From Buddleja alternifolia (Eukaryota > Streptophyta > Magnoliopsida > Lamiales > Scrophulariaceae), in NCBI GenBank assembly GCA_019426215.1, contig CM033402.1:6821246-6885245 (forward strand): a DNA stretch of 64,000 bases, written 5' to 3'. Positions 21,321 through 33,990 of the stretch are shown here, in pieces (the first letter of the stretch is position 1; each line of letters begins with the position of its first letter). Below the pieces are notes generated by a model. It ran no database searches, was not told where the DNA came from, and was given only the letters and a program-made list of their open reading frames with translations. The position numbers and the translations under genes were made by a program.

Positions 21321-24300
21321 TTGTCTACATATACACTCATTTTGGATATTATTTTTATTTTTGGTAATTAATCATTTTGGATTCGCTATACGATGTTGGA
21401 CTCTTGATATGTGTTCTTATACTTGATGGTTCTCTGTCACTCAATTTGGATTCGTGACGCTTTGATTATGCGTGATCCTTGAATGATATGATCTGTTTTC
21501 TTTGATAGCTCTGATGTGTCTACATACGCACACATTTGATTCACTAAGCTATCTTGGATTCTTCATATGTTTTTTAAAAAAATCTTCGATGGTTCTCTGT
21601 ATTTTTTATCTTTATTTTTATCTATATACACACTTAATTTGAATTGACAACACTTTTGATTATGTGTGATCCTTGCTTTTGGGCTCTTTTCTTTGATGAC
21701 TCCGTGTGCTTGCGTGTGTATGCACATACATTTATAGTTGGATCTACTATGCTATGTTGAATTCTTGACACGGCTTCTTATATTTGATGTCTGTTTGTAT
21801 TTGTTTATCCATAATTCTTATTTTGGACTCAGAACATCTACGGTTTGGATTAGAAGGTTAGGACACAAGTATTCATTTGGGGCAATAAAAAGCATGGAAC
21901 TAATATATTTAATTAATTTTTCGTTATTTCATATAGCAAGTATGCCGAAGTAGCTAACAAGCTTCAATTAGAATCCCTTTTTGGTCTGTGGCACATTTTG
22001 TTTCTTGTCTTTCCGTTTACCCTCAAGCTAGTACTCGAAGCAATAACTCTCGTAACAACGTAAACAATTTTCTCAGCGACATTCTTTTTCTCAATGATTC
22101 AAAATTAATTAATCTGATCAGGCATACTTACTTTTGTACCTCTTCAGGTGGTTGTGGGGCTTGTCTCGTCCTGCTCACAAAGTATGATCACGTACTTAAG
22201 AAGACTGGAAGTTTTTCAGTAAATTCTTGTCTTATGCTTCTTTGCAGTGTAAATGGTTGTTCTATTACTACAAGTGAAGGCCTTGGAAGTACTAAAGATG
22301 GCTTCCATCCAATCCATAAAAGATTTGCTGGATTCCATGCTTCTCAATGTGGCTATTGCACTCCTGGAATGTGCATGTCGCTTTTCTCAGCACTTGCCAA
22401 TGCTGAGAAAAAATATTCCTCTCAAGCTCCACCTGGTTTCTCAAAGCTGACAGTTTCTGAAGCTGAAAAGGCTATAACAGGAAATCTTTGTCGATGCACT
22501 GGCTATCGACCTATTGCTGATGCATGCAAAAGTTTTGCTGAAGATGTCGATTTGGAGGATTTAAAGATTAATTCTTTCTGGAGAAAGGGAGATAAGGATA
22601 TTGGAGTAAATAAACTACCATTATATAATCCAAAAGATAATACTTTTCCTTATTCTGATAGATTGGATGATGAGTTTAAGTCAACCAGGATTTTGAATTT
22701 TGAAAAATATTCATGGTACACCCCTGTTACTATTGAGGAGCTTCAGAGCTTTTTAAACTCTGATACAGTAGAAAATGGTAAAAAGATCAAGCTAGTTGTT
22801 GGCAACACGGGCGACGGTTACTACAAAGAGACAGAGAAGTATGATAACTATATTGATCTTAGGTATATCCCTGAACTTTCAATGGTCAAAGAGGATAACT
22901 TAGGGGTTGAATTCGGAGCAGCTTTGTCAATTTCCAAAGTCATATTATATTTGAAGGAAAAAAGTGAAGAAGTGGTGTTTGCAAGAATTGCTGACCATAT
23001 GGAAAAGGTTGCTTCCGGATTTATCCGGAACTCAGCTAGTCTTGGAGGCAATTTAGTGATGGCTCAGAGAAAGCATTTTCCCTCTGATATTGCGACGTTA
23101 CTTCTTGCTGCGGACTGCAGTGTCAGCATCTTAACGGGTCATAAACAAGAAAAAATTACAATTGAAGAGTTCTTGAACAGGCCACCATTCGACCCTAAAG
23201 ATGTACTTTTAAGTGTTCACATTCCTTTTCTTGAACCAAAAATGATTGATGGTTCAGTTGAAAATAATTCAAAATTGTTGTTTGAAACCTACCGTACTGC
23301 GCCACGCCCTCTTGGAAATGCGTTGCCCTATTTAAATGCTGCATTTTTAGCTGATATTTGTTGGAACGAAAATGGAGTCTTGGTGAACAGTGTTAGGTTG
23401 GCTTTTGGTGCTTATGGGACGAAACATGCAACAAGGGCGACGAAGGTCGAGGAATATTTGGCGGGAAAAACACTTAGCGTTGAAATTCTCGAGGAAGCAC
23501 TGAAATTAGTAAAAAGTTCTATTGTACCTGAAGAGGGAACTTCATATCCTTCATACAGGAGAAGCTTAGCTGTCAGTTTTTTATTTTCATTTCTTATTAT
23601 GTCTGGTGGTTCACCTGAGGATTTTAAGGACTCACTGCTGGAAGAAGCTGCTAAAAGTATGAGTCCAGTAATAAACCCTCCATTGCTATCATCTGCAAAC
23701 CAGAATGTGCAATATAATAAAGATTATTATCCTGTGGGCGAACCGATGCCCAAATATGGCGCTGCCATGCAAGCCTCTGGTTTGTTATGTCTATTTTCAG
23801 TTTTCATTATGCAAATTTAGCTTAAGCATGTGGCAAATACTTCAAAAAAAACCCTCGATTATTATGTAAATTACCCTTTTCTTAAAAAGAATTAATTGCT
23901 AAATATATCTCGCAATGTTTTTATCTAATCATTAACATTCCCAGAATCAATAGAGAATTTTTTTCTTGAATCAAAAGAATTCTTGATAAATCCTTTACGA
24001 TAATGAAAGAAAACTAGAAAGAAATTATAGTTATGAAAAGAAATCCAATTCCATTTATTTCGACTATCAAAATATCAGTTAATAATCATATTAGTAATCA
24101 TGAATCTGCAGGGGAAGCCGTATATGTAGATGACATTCCTTCACCTCCAAATTGTCTACATGGAGCATTTATTCTTGGCACCAAGCCTTCAGCTCGAGTA
24201 AAGGGTATATCTTTCGAGTCTGATATCCAATCAACTGGGGTCACTGATGTTATCTCTATCAAAGATATCCCGAAAGAAGGAGAAAACATAGGAGTCACTA

Positions 24301-25344
24301 ACAATTTTGGTTCTGAACCTTTATTTGGTGGTGATATCAGTAGGTTTGCAGGTGACATCATTGCTTTTGTGGTAATTCTGCATTTTCCTACTAATTGCAA
24401 CTAGACTTTCTTGCTCATAGATTTATTTCAGTATACTAAAAAAAATATATGTTGCAATATCATGTATAGGTTGCAGAGACCCAGAAGCATGCGAATTTTG
24501 CTGCAAAAACAGCTTTACTTGATTATGACACAGAAGACTTAGATCCACCTATTTTAACTGTTGAAGAGGCTGTCGAAAGTTCAAGCTTCTTTGACGTTCC
24601 TTCTTATTTATATCCGGCAAAGGTTGGTGATTTCAAAAAAAGGAATGGCCGAAGCTGACCACAAGATTCTCTCTGCCGAGGTACTTTGATTTGTTTATTG
24701 TTTTGTTTGTTTAAAATATTTAATCACCCTTTTGTTGCTTGAAAAATCTTGTTTCAGTAATTTACCTTTTAAGCAGATTTATAGAACTAGACCAGATAGT
24801 ACGTATTATAAGTCTCTCTAACTATTCTATCTGTTTGTCCATCAACTTAGAAGAAAATCCTAATGTATGATTCAGAATTGATAAATTGATAATTGTCTCT
24901 CTATTATTTGTTAATTGTGATATCCAGATGAAACTCGGTTCACAATACTACTTTTATATGGAGACGCAAACAGCACTTGCAATTCCAGATGAAGATAACT
25001 GCATTGTGGTTTATAATTCAATTCAATGCCCTGAGTTTGCACATACAGCAATTGCAAAATGTCTTGGTGTTCCTGAGCATAATGTACACGTTATTACAAG
25101 AAGACTAGGTGGAAGCTTTGGTGGAAAGACATCGAGGGCTATGAGTGTGAGTATCTTCCTCTTTCCAACTTATGTATGGTCAAATGGATAAGTGTTATGT
25201 TTGTCAGGAACATATCAAGTGAGAGAAGAAAATTGAAAGTACAATTACACATAAAAAAGACAAGATTTACGTGATTCAACAATTAATACCTATGTCTAGG
25301 GCCACTCTTGAAATTCTTATTGATTTCTGAGTTAAAGTTTATTA

Positions 25345-25590
25345 GAGACGTGCCAAATCTATTTATTGCCGAAGTCTGTCTACAACTGCTACAGCAAAAT
25401 GATCAAATTACCCTTCTAGCTAGATCCGCGAGTCGGGATCTTTTTTCAATAATTTATTTTTATCAGAGACATGCCAAATCTATTTGTAATCGGAGTCTAT
25501 GTCTACAACTGCTACTGCAAAATGACCAACTCCCTCACCTGGGCCCTCGAGTCAGGGTCTTTTACAATACTTTCCTTTTTATCGGACTCC
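25345..25590 (+). repeat. Tandem duplication in aldehyde oxidase intron 5
   Basis: GAGAC.TGCCAAATCTATTT ... CTACAACTGCTAC.GCAAAATGA ... CGAGTC.GG.TCTTTT occurs twice, at about 25345-25455 and 25467-25585. The copies are clearly diverged. Confidence 0.75.
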
Positions 25591-27290
25591 CAGACTCATA
25601 TTCAAGCTTTTTCGTTCCCACTATATAGATTAAAATCTAAATTCATAATAAGGAATATAATTATTGACATGTCATTTTTCAGGTTGCCACAGCATGTGCA
25701 CTTGCAGCTCATAAATTAAGGCGTCCAGTCAGATGTTATCTTGATCGAAAGACGGACATGATAGTTGCAGGAGGAAGACATCCCATGAAAATAACGTACA
25801 CCGCTGGTTTCAAATCCACCGGGAAAATCACAGCCCTGCATCTCGACGTACTAATTAATGCAGGAATAACTATAAACCTAAGCCCCATTATGCCACATGG
25901 AATTATATCAGCACTTAAAAAGTACAACTGGGGAGCTCTATCTTTTGACATAAAACTATGCAAGACGAACCTTACTAGCAAATCCTCAATGCGGGCCCCG
26001 GGGCGAGTGCAGGGATCTTATATTGCTGAAGTTATATTAGAACGAGTTGCTTCTTTGCTGTCAAAGGAAGTTGATTCTGTAAGGAATATTAATCTTCATA
26101 CTCACGAAAGTTTAAAATTGTTCTATCCTGATGCAGTTGGGGAGTTGATAGAGTATACTTTACCTTCTATTTTGGATAAGTTAGCTATATCATCATGCTT
26201 AAATGAAAGACTTGCAATGGTTAAACAATTTAATCTCACTAATATCTGGCGTAAAAAGGGTATTTCTCGAGTACCAATCATATATCAAGTGTCTTTAAAG
26301 CCAACCCCAGGGAAAGTGAGTGTCCTTGGGGATGGTTCTATTGTTGTAGAAGTTGGAGGCATAGAAATGGGACAAGGGCTATGGACTAAGGTTAAACAAG
26401 CAACGGCTTATGCTCTTAGTTCAATTCAATGTGATGAAACCGAAGACTTAGTGGAAAAAGTACGAATTATACAGGCGGACACCTTGAGCATAGTACAAGG
26501 AGGCACTACTGCTGGAAGTACTACTTCTGAAGCAAGTTGTGCAGCTGTTAGAATATGCTGCAATCTCTTGGTTGAAAGATTGAGCCCTATTAGGGAAAAG
26601 TTGAAGGAGCAAACGGGAACGGTGAAATGGAACGATTTGATTGTCCAGGTTTGTAGTTTATTTATCTAAAAAATCTAATGTGCAAGAAATTATATTTCTT
26701 TCCTGATTGGAAAAGTATATAGATAGCTTTTCGAGAATAGATATTATAACTTATTATCTACACTGTAACGTTCTTGTTTTCTACGAGAAATTCAATTAAA
26801 AATACTTCAATCGTGTAATTCATGATTAAATTTTCCTTGCATATTTTGATTGGCATTCCGTTCTTTGATCTCGGAATGCAGGCACGTAATGACAATGTAA
26901 ACTTAGCAGCCAGTTCTTTCTTTGTGCCCGAGTCCAGTTCCGCGTCGTACTTGAACTATGGTGCTGCAGTGAGTGAGGTAAACTTGTTTGGTTAAGCGTT
27001 ATTTTTAGTTTTCTCCTGTACATATAGTGACATTTAGAAGTTTTTCCCTATTTGAATATAGAACTTTTACACCAGATGGATTCTCGAGGTAACTAGTATC
27101 AAATTTCACTAAAAAATAACGAACCTATTTATTTGCAGGTAGAGATAAATGTCCTGACAGGAGAAACAACAATATTGAGATCAGATCTTATCTATGATAG
27201 TGGACAGAGTTTGAACCCCGCTGTAGATATGGGACAGGTTCGTATTTGAATTTCCTATCTCTGGTTTTCACTTGTATCATCTTGGAAAGG

Positions 27291-27540
27291 GATAATGACG
27301 TGCAAACCCTAACTTATTGGGTAATTATTACGAGCCCCGTGGTTTTACAAATTACCAACACACCCCCTGTCAATTCCTGGCAACTCAAAAATGACGGATG
27401 AAATTATAATATGTTTTTACTTAAATGGGTGAAAATGCAATAAGCTTTTACTGATAGGGGAAATTATAATAATTTCTCAAACCATAGGGAATTTTCTGTA
27501 ATTAGGATTTCAAGCAGGGGTGTCTATGTAATTTAACCGT
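27291..27540. mobile_element. MITE family 1 copy, aldehyde oxidase intron 8
   Basis: It starts GGGATAATGACGTGCAAACC, passes through TACAAATTACCAACACACCC and ends GGTGTCTATGTAATTTAACC; the ends are inverted versions of each other around RATTACAT. About 250 bp and non-coding. Relatives lie at 28256-28441, 35090-35315, 49610-49818 and 53988-54195. Confidence 0.7.
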
Positions 27541-28255
27541 CTGGAAATGTGGATTTAGAACGATCATAGTGCTTAAGATTCCACACTTCGTCTCCTGGTG
27601 GTGGTTTCATGTACATTTTGTTCATCTTTCAACATGTCATTCGTAGAGGGTCTGGGGACTCTTGGTCCTGAAATAAGGACAACCGTTGATGCGGTGAGAC
27701 CCAAATGGAGCCCACTATACACTAACGATGTTGATTGTCCTAAGAGACCTCTAAAAATCACGCGTTTTTGGCATCTATATCATGTAAATCATCTGACAAC
27801 TTTTATTGGCTCACGCAATGATAGTATCTTCTGCCCTTTTGCAGATTGAAGGCTCTTTTGTACAAGGTCTAGGATTTTTCATGCTTGAAGAATACTTAGC
27901 TGATGAAGATGGCATGGTGACCACAGATAGCTCATGGATCTACAAGATCCCAACTCTCGACACTATACCCAAACAATTTAACGTCGAGATTCTAAGCAGT
28001 GGACACCACCAAAAACGTATTCTCTCGTCTAAAGGTTGGTTTGTTTGCTCCATAAACTTCAAGATAAAAAGTACTTAAAGTGTGGTTCTATGGATTTCCT
28101 GACTCAAGATTTTTCGACTCAAGATGTTTTACGTTTATAGTAAATGTGTTGGTCATAACAAGACTTGTGTCACTTGCAAGAACTATAAGGTTTAACCATT
28201 TCGTCCCAAAGTAATCTTGGTTTTCTTGTACAACATTAGAATGTGTAAAGAGAAG

Positions 28256-28441
28256 GGATAATTATATGCAACCCGTTGAGGTTTTGTAAATTACCAAGAC
28301 ACTCCCTGTCAGATCCTGACAATTAGAAAAGGAAGGGGTGACATTGTAATATGCTTTTACCGACAGAGTAAGTTATGATAATTTCTCAAATCTCCATGTC
28401 TTTATTGTCGTAATTAGGGGCTCTGTCTGCGTAATTTCCCT
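28256..28441. mobile_element. MITE family 1 copy, aldehyde oxidase intron 9
   Basis: GGGATAATTATATGCAACCC at the start, TTTTGTAAATTACCAAGACA inside and TCTGTCTGCGTAATTTCCC at the end match the 27291 copy. Another low-complexity repeat-like stretch follows at 28455-28700. Confidence 0.7.
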
Positions 28442-29689
28442 AGAAAAATGTCTTACACCAGGGTCATTTTTATGAGCTCCTCGAGTTTTGAAAAATAAAA
28501 CACAACCATCCTTGTGGCTAGTCTACCTTACACGGATGGTTTCAATTATACGCGACTTCGCTTGAAGTCCCGGAAGCTCCTAATAACCACTCCATACAAA
28601 ATGAGGTGAAAAATTCCTTATGTGTATAGTTTAATAACGGGGGTAGTTACGTAAACACCCCTCTCCACTATGGTGAAATAATAGAAACTACCCCTACGAT
28701 TTACATCTTGAGAAGTTAGACAATCCAGCAGCTTCTTGCTATTGCTTTTACACTCTTAAGTCTCAACTGCACATTTTCTTTTTTGACCGGAAAATTTGAT
28801 AATTTTTTCTGCAGCTTGTGGTGAACCTCCTTTGCTTTTGGCCGTATCCGTTCACTGTGCTACAAAAGCAGCCATTAATGAGGCCAGAAAACAGCTCAAG
28901 TCGTGGGGAGCAGTTGAAGGGACTGATTCGGCATTCTTACTGGATGTTCCAGCCACTCTTCCTGTTGTTAAGCAACTCTGTGGCCTAAATACCGTGGAGA
29001 CTTATTTACAAAGCTTGCTTGCTCATTATTCGTTTTACACTTTTACGCGGGAGTTAATAGATTAACTCTCATACGTAAAGGATGATGAGTACGCAGAGTA
29101 TATATATGTTGTTGAGATCTTGAAATGCAAACTTAAGGCTCATAATATTGTTTGTTTCTTTTAGAGGTGATTGTAATGTATTATTCTCACAAGATTATGA
29201 TGAAATGATGAAGATAGAGAGATCGTAATGTATTCTTTGAATTGGTTAAACATAGAAAATTATGGTTGAACTTGATTTGATATCGAATGCAAGTTTATCT
29301 TTTTAGGTGCCCTTGAGATTCTGGGCCTTAAAGTTGTGGGAAATTTCGCCAGACGCTTTAGTGGTTAAATTTCTAATTTTCAACTTGTATCTCTCGAGTT
29401 CGGACTTAATTAAGTGGAGCATGTCATTTTATGAGGGTGCATAATGGGGTGGTGATGGCTGATCCATAATATTTGATCCAGTGAAGATTAGAGTTTATTT
29501 CTTAGTGTATTGTTAAGGTTGCAATTGACTAACTTGAGTTATATATCTAGCAAACTTTTGCAGAAGAGAGATTCTATAGTTATTGCAATCTCGTTCCATT
29601 TGAGTACCACTATAGTTGTTGCGCAACCTAATTGTCTCTCATTCAAAAAAGAAAAGAAAAAACAATCATATTTTACTGATTCAATAATT

Positions 29690-30780
29690 GGAACAAGAGT
29701 TCCCTTATTTTAGAAAAAAAAAAAACCAGAGTTCCCGTATATGAGTTCAAGAGTACTTATGAATTATTCTTTCCAAAAGATTAGACAAAACAAATTTTGT
29801 CGGAACGATTTAAATACTTTGACTAGTGGTATAAGTATTATGATAATGGATGGACTATAGTATGGCCCCGGCCTAATAAATTTATGAGAATTAGAATTTC
29901 TTGCACCCTATTATTACTCATATTTTACTATTTCAATAATTGGAACAAGAGACCCAAAATATGTTGGTCTAATAGCATCCACCTACCACTTTATGTAAGA
30001 AGTCCTAGGTTCGAATTCAAACTGTCACAAGTTGGATCTTTCTTACTTTATGAAACTAGATTAAGTCTTTATGGCTCAAGATTACAACTATCAACCCAAA
30101 TTTATCGGGCTAGATATGTAGGGTATCCCACTTCCTCATGAATTAAAAAAAAAATTGGTACAAGAGTTCTCTTATATGTGTTCAAGAATACTTATGAATT
30201 ATTCTTTCCAAAAGATTAGAGAAAATAAATTTTGTCCGACCGATTTAAATATTTTGACTAATGGCATAAGTATTATGATAATGGAAGGACTATATTATGG
30301 CACAAGCCCAATAAATTTATGAGAATTAGGATTTCTTACACCCTATTATTACTCATATTTTATTGTTTCAATAATTGGAACAAGAGACCCAAAATATGTT
30401 GGTTTAGTGGTATTCACCTCTCACTTTATGTGAGAAGACCTTTGTTTGAATTCAGACTGCCACAAGTTGTGGATCTCCCCTCTTTTATGGAGCTAGATTG
30501 AATCTTTACGGCTCAACATAACTATTAACCCGAGTTTGTCGAGCTAAATATATCTTACTCATAAATTAAAAAAAAAAAAAATTGGAACAAGAGTTCTCTT
30601 ATATTTGTTCAAGAATACTTACGAATTATTCTTTCCAAAAGATTAGAGAAAATAAATTTTGTCTGACTGGTTTAAATACTTTGACTAATGGCATAAGTAT
30701 TATGATAATGGATGGACTATATTATGGCACAAGCCCAATAAATTTATGAGAATTAGGGTTTTTTGCACCCCATTATTACT
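29690..30780 (+). repeat. Tandem repeat, unit about 430 bp, two and a half copies
   Basis: The landmark AATTTATGAGAATTAG recurs at about 29879, 30311 and 30738 (periods 432 and 427). Each unit carries GGAACAAGAGACCCAAAATA and AAAAGATTAGA.AAAA.AAATTTTG. The 29066-29690 stretch before it holds the aldehyde oxidase 3' flank and no other gene. Confidence 0.85.
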
Positions 30781-30791
30781 GACTACAAATA

Positions 30792-31700
30792 TTAGGGCTA
30801 ATTGCAAAACACCCCTGTGTTATCGTAAAAGTGCAAAAAAAAAAAAAAACTCTATCAATGAAATAGTCTAAAAATCCCCATGTAACCTATAAACTCTGAA
30901 CACGTGCCACATCTATCAAAAATTTATGACGGCGTCAAATCTTCCTTGAAATCCCCGTTATACCCTTTCATTTATTAGAAATAAATTATTTATTTAAAAT
31001 ATGGACCATTGGATCTTACATAAAGTGTTTTAACCGTTAGATCTCTTTTGACCAAAATTTTTATTTAATTATTTTACGATCAAATCTTAGCCCTAGATCT
31101 ATTTTCAATCAATGAATCAAAAATTTCTACAAAAGCAAAAGAAAAAAAGATGAGGGTCCGAGCAGGTGGGGTTCCGGCGGTGCAGGTGAACTTCTTCTCC
31201 GGCGAAGCGGATGGTGGTGGAGGCGAAGAGAGCATGTGGTGGTGGAGGTGGGGAGGTGGAGAGATCGGGCGGAGAAGGCGAAGAAGAAGATGGTGATGGA
31301 GGCAGAGAAGTCGGTCAGTGGTGGAAGTGGACGGAGCAGGCCATGGCGGTGCTGGAAGGAGGAGATAATGGCGGATATGCTGTTTGCTAGAAGAAGGAGG
31401 AAGACGAGAAGAAAGAACGCAAAAAAGAAAAAGGAAAAGATAAATAAAAAAGGATTGGGTTTGGGCACCAATATCCGCCCCAAATTGCTATACCCTAACC
31501 AAATATACCAATTTAATATTGAAGATCGAAAGAACAAAAAAAATCATCTCATGCACGTGCATCTCAAACACCGTTAAGTGAGGTTTTTTTGCCGACTTTT
31601 AAACTTTTATGAGGGTGTTTTAGACTATTTCGTCAACAGACGAGGTTTTTTTGGACTTTCGCGATAACACGGTTTTTTTTTTTTTAGCATTTAACCCTAA
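30792..31700. mobile_element. Non-autonomous DNA element with long imperfect TIRs (MULE-like)
   Basis: The left end TTAGGGCTAATTGC..TGTGTTATCGTAAAAGT and the reverse complement of the right end, TTAGGGTTAAATGCT..CGTGTTATCGCGAAAGT, match over about 100 bp, including GAAATAGTCTAAAAA. The middle (31140-31440) is GA-rich and gives open frames on both strands that look like simple repeats. The target duplication is unclear. Long TIRs around a non-coding core suggest a Mutator-like MITE. Confidence 0.65.
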
Positions 31701-31847
31701 GTATTATTCTTCCTACTATTTTAAGGGGGAGAATTCCACAATTGTATTCTTGAACGTTATGCATGAATTTACTCGGATGATTTCTGACTTGAGCATCAGA
31801 GGACCAATTGGTGGGAAATTCTTGGCCCACCTTCTAACTCTATTTTC

Positions 31848-32115
31848 ATTTGAAAGACTAGGGATCATTTCATCGAATAAATCATAAAAGGGATTATAGA
31901 GATATATGGTACAAAATTCACCCGCATCACTTATTTTAAATTAATTGCAAGAATCTCACATTCTAAAAAGAAGTTTTCTTCATTTGAAAGACTAGGGATC
32001 ATTTCATCGAATAAATCATAAAAGGGATTATAGAGATATATGGTACAAAATTCACCCGCATCACTTATTTTAAATTAATTGCAAGAATCTCACATTCTAA
32101 AAAGAAGTTTTCTTA
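31848..32115 (+). repeat. Near-exact 134-bp tandem duplication
   Basis: The unit containing CTAGGGATCATTTCATCGAA begins again 134 bp later (31858 and 31992), and the copies appear identical through AAAAAGAAGTTTTCTT. The lack of divergence points to a very recent event or a possible assembly duplication. Confidence 0.9.
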
Positions 32116-32122
32116 AAATCAT

Positions 32123-32512
32123 GGCTGTGTTTGGTTTTGTTTTCAAACCCATTTTGGCCAAAACTTGTTTGTTTTGTGTTTTTTTGATCAAAAATGATTT
32201 TTTTGGTCAAAAAAATTGTCAGCTATTGTCTCCCTATTTGTCTCTACTTAGGGTACCTACTAATTACATCAACTACAATATAATCATTTAAAACTTATAT
32301 TATATTATATTTTTCAATCATTAACTAATTATAAACACAACTTTTCAGACAAAAACTTACATGATTTGACTACTACAGTAACTTTTGTCTCTTCTGAAAA
32401 TAAAATCAAACACTAAACCAAACACATTTTCATCAAAATACACAACTTTCAATAAACCTTTTCACCAAAATTTTCACCAAAATAAAACCCCAAAATAAAA
32501 CCAAACACAGCC
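32123..32512. mobile_element. MITE of the GGCTGTGTTTGG family, copy 1
   Basis: Ends GGCTGTGTTTGGTTTTGTTTT and (reverse complement of the right end) GGCTGTGTTTGGTTTTATTTT form the TIRs. It is 390 bp and AT-rich, with ACTACAGTAACTTTTGTC inside. A second member lies at 40012-40821. Confidence 0.75.
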
Positions 32513-33684
32513 ATGAATTTTCGAGTTCTATAACAATTGCAATATGAATTTGGAATTCGAGTGACGGATGAGCCCACTTTTTTTAAAAAAAAAAAGAAAA
32601 AAATGGTCTTATATTCATTCAATCGAAAGTTTATAACGCCTGAAACAATAAAATTCATATCGGTTCAAACGATGTAGTAAGAACATCTGAAAAATCAACT
32701 ATCAAGTTTTTTGAAGATAACAAATTTTAAAAACTCACAAACGAACACAAGAAAATTTTTATACAACTCCTATTCAAGTAGAGATGAAACTTTATTCGAG
32801 AGAGAAAGCAAACTCTCATACAAGAGAGAAAATAAAATACTAAACAAAAATCTAAAACGCTATATAAAAACTTATGTATCACCCGTCTTCATCTCGTCAG
32901 ATCTGTTTCTGTCTCATTAGATCCATATCCGCCTCATCAGATTTGAGATGTGATGTACAACTTGAAGAAGGGTGCTCCAACCCAACCCATCGATAATGGT
33001 GATAACAGTGGTAAAGTGGACGACTGTTTCACCATATCATCGTCGACGGAGGAAAAAAGAAGAAAAAAAAACCTAGAGTTTAGAAAAAGAAGGAGAGAGA
33101 GAAAATTGTGTATGATATTCCGGATGAGCCCACTTAAGATACTGGAGATTGTGACCTTTACCCAAATCAAATTTACACAAGCAACATGACTACGCACAAG
33201 CAACAACACGCTATCAAGAAATACAATATCATTTATTTTTTTGGGAAAAAAGAATACAAATATAAAAGTCATTATCTACATGAAATAATACAACGAAAAT
33301 ACGTTTAAAGTTGACACTCAATTCCTTATCCTGTAGTTCCCAATTGTACAAGTATTATTGTTCTTATCATTAAAATATTAAAGAAGGGGAGAACAAAAAT
33401 TTTCATTTTGGTGGTTGTCATTTATTGCTTAAATTCAACCTAAGACAATTAATAAATTATAACTTTTCTTCCTCGAATTAAATATAAATACAAAAAAGTG
33501 ATGATATATCACCAAAACCATCATTTTCTTGCGTGTGCATGCCTAACACGCATTTTCTCTACTAAAATGTCAATAGTAAACTATTACGGATTTGAATCTT
33601 AAAAAATAAGTTGAGGAATCAGCTTCAGTTTCTTTTAACGGATCAAAACAATGATGTTGATAAACAAGTGAATACTGATACAAT

Positions 33685-33990
33685 GGATGCGTTTGGTAAC
33701 ATTTTTTAAATGGACTTTTGGAGGTGAAAATTCATTTGTGAAAATTTTACTTGTTTGATAATTAAATTTAAATGGGCTTTTGGAATAAGTATTTTTCCAA
33801 AAGTCCATTTGGAAGAAATGCATATTAATGACTTTTGAAATTTTGTCTCCAATACTTTTATAAGAAGTTACTTTAAGTGTAATTTTGTCAAACGCTTTAC
33901 ATTTTTAAAAGCACTTACTTGAAATGACCGTTTTAAAGAGTTCATTCTACAAATGAACTTATTAATTAAAAAGTGGATCCAAACGCATCC
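33685..33990. mobile_element. MITE with GGATGCGTTTGG termini
   Basis: GGATGCGTTTGG at the left and CCAAACGCATCC at the right are exact inverted copies, flanked by AAT on both sides. It is 306 bp and non-coding. Several internal fold-back stretches (TGGACTTTTGGA / TCCAAAAGTCCA) let most of the element fold on itself. Confidence 0.75.

Larger units (their letters stand above)
20171..29065 (+). pseudogene. Plant aldehyde oxidase (AO/AAO family), complete but frameshifted in exon 4
   Basis: Ten exons: 20171-20330, 22148-23779, 24112-24371, 24470-24680, 24928-25146, 25683-26648, 26882-26977, 27139-27237, 27845-28034, 28815-29065, with GT-AG borders. They encode about 1360 residues, the family's usual length. 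Domains in order: 2Fe-2S (C51GEGGC56GAC59), second 2Fe-2S (HASQCGYCTPGMC, GNLCRCTGYRP), FAD (LVVGNTGDGYYKE, RNSASLGGNLVMAQR) and molybdopterin (MRAPGRVQGSY, VGGIEMGQGLWTK, QGGTTAGSTTSEAS, GEPPLLLA with the catalytic-type Glu). The enzyme oxidises aldehydes such as abscisic aldehyde or indole-acetaldehyde in the cytosol; the substrate cannot be told here. An A7 run (24635-24641) puts exon 4 one base out of frame before GMAEADHKILSAE, giving a stop soon after. The exon sum of 4084 nt (3n+1) supports one inserted base. Either a recent pseudogene or an assembly error. Confidence 0.9.

Noticed and set aside
31127..31577. Open frames on both strands over a GA-rich stretch
   Set aside because: Low-complexity interior of a long-TIR element; no similarity to a known protein.
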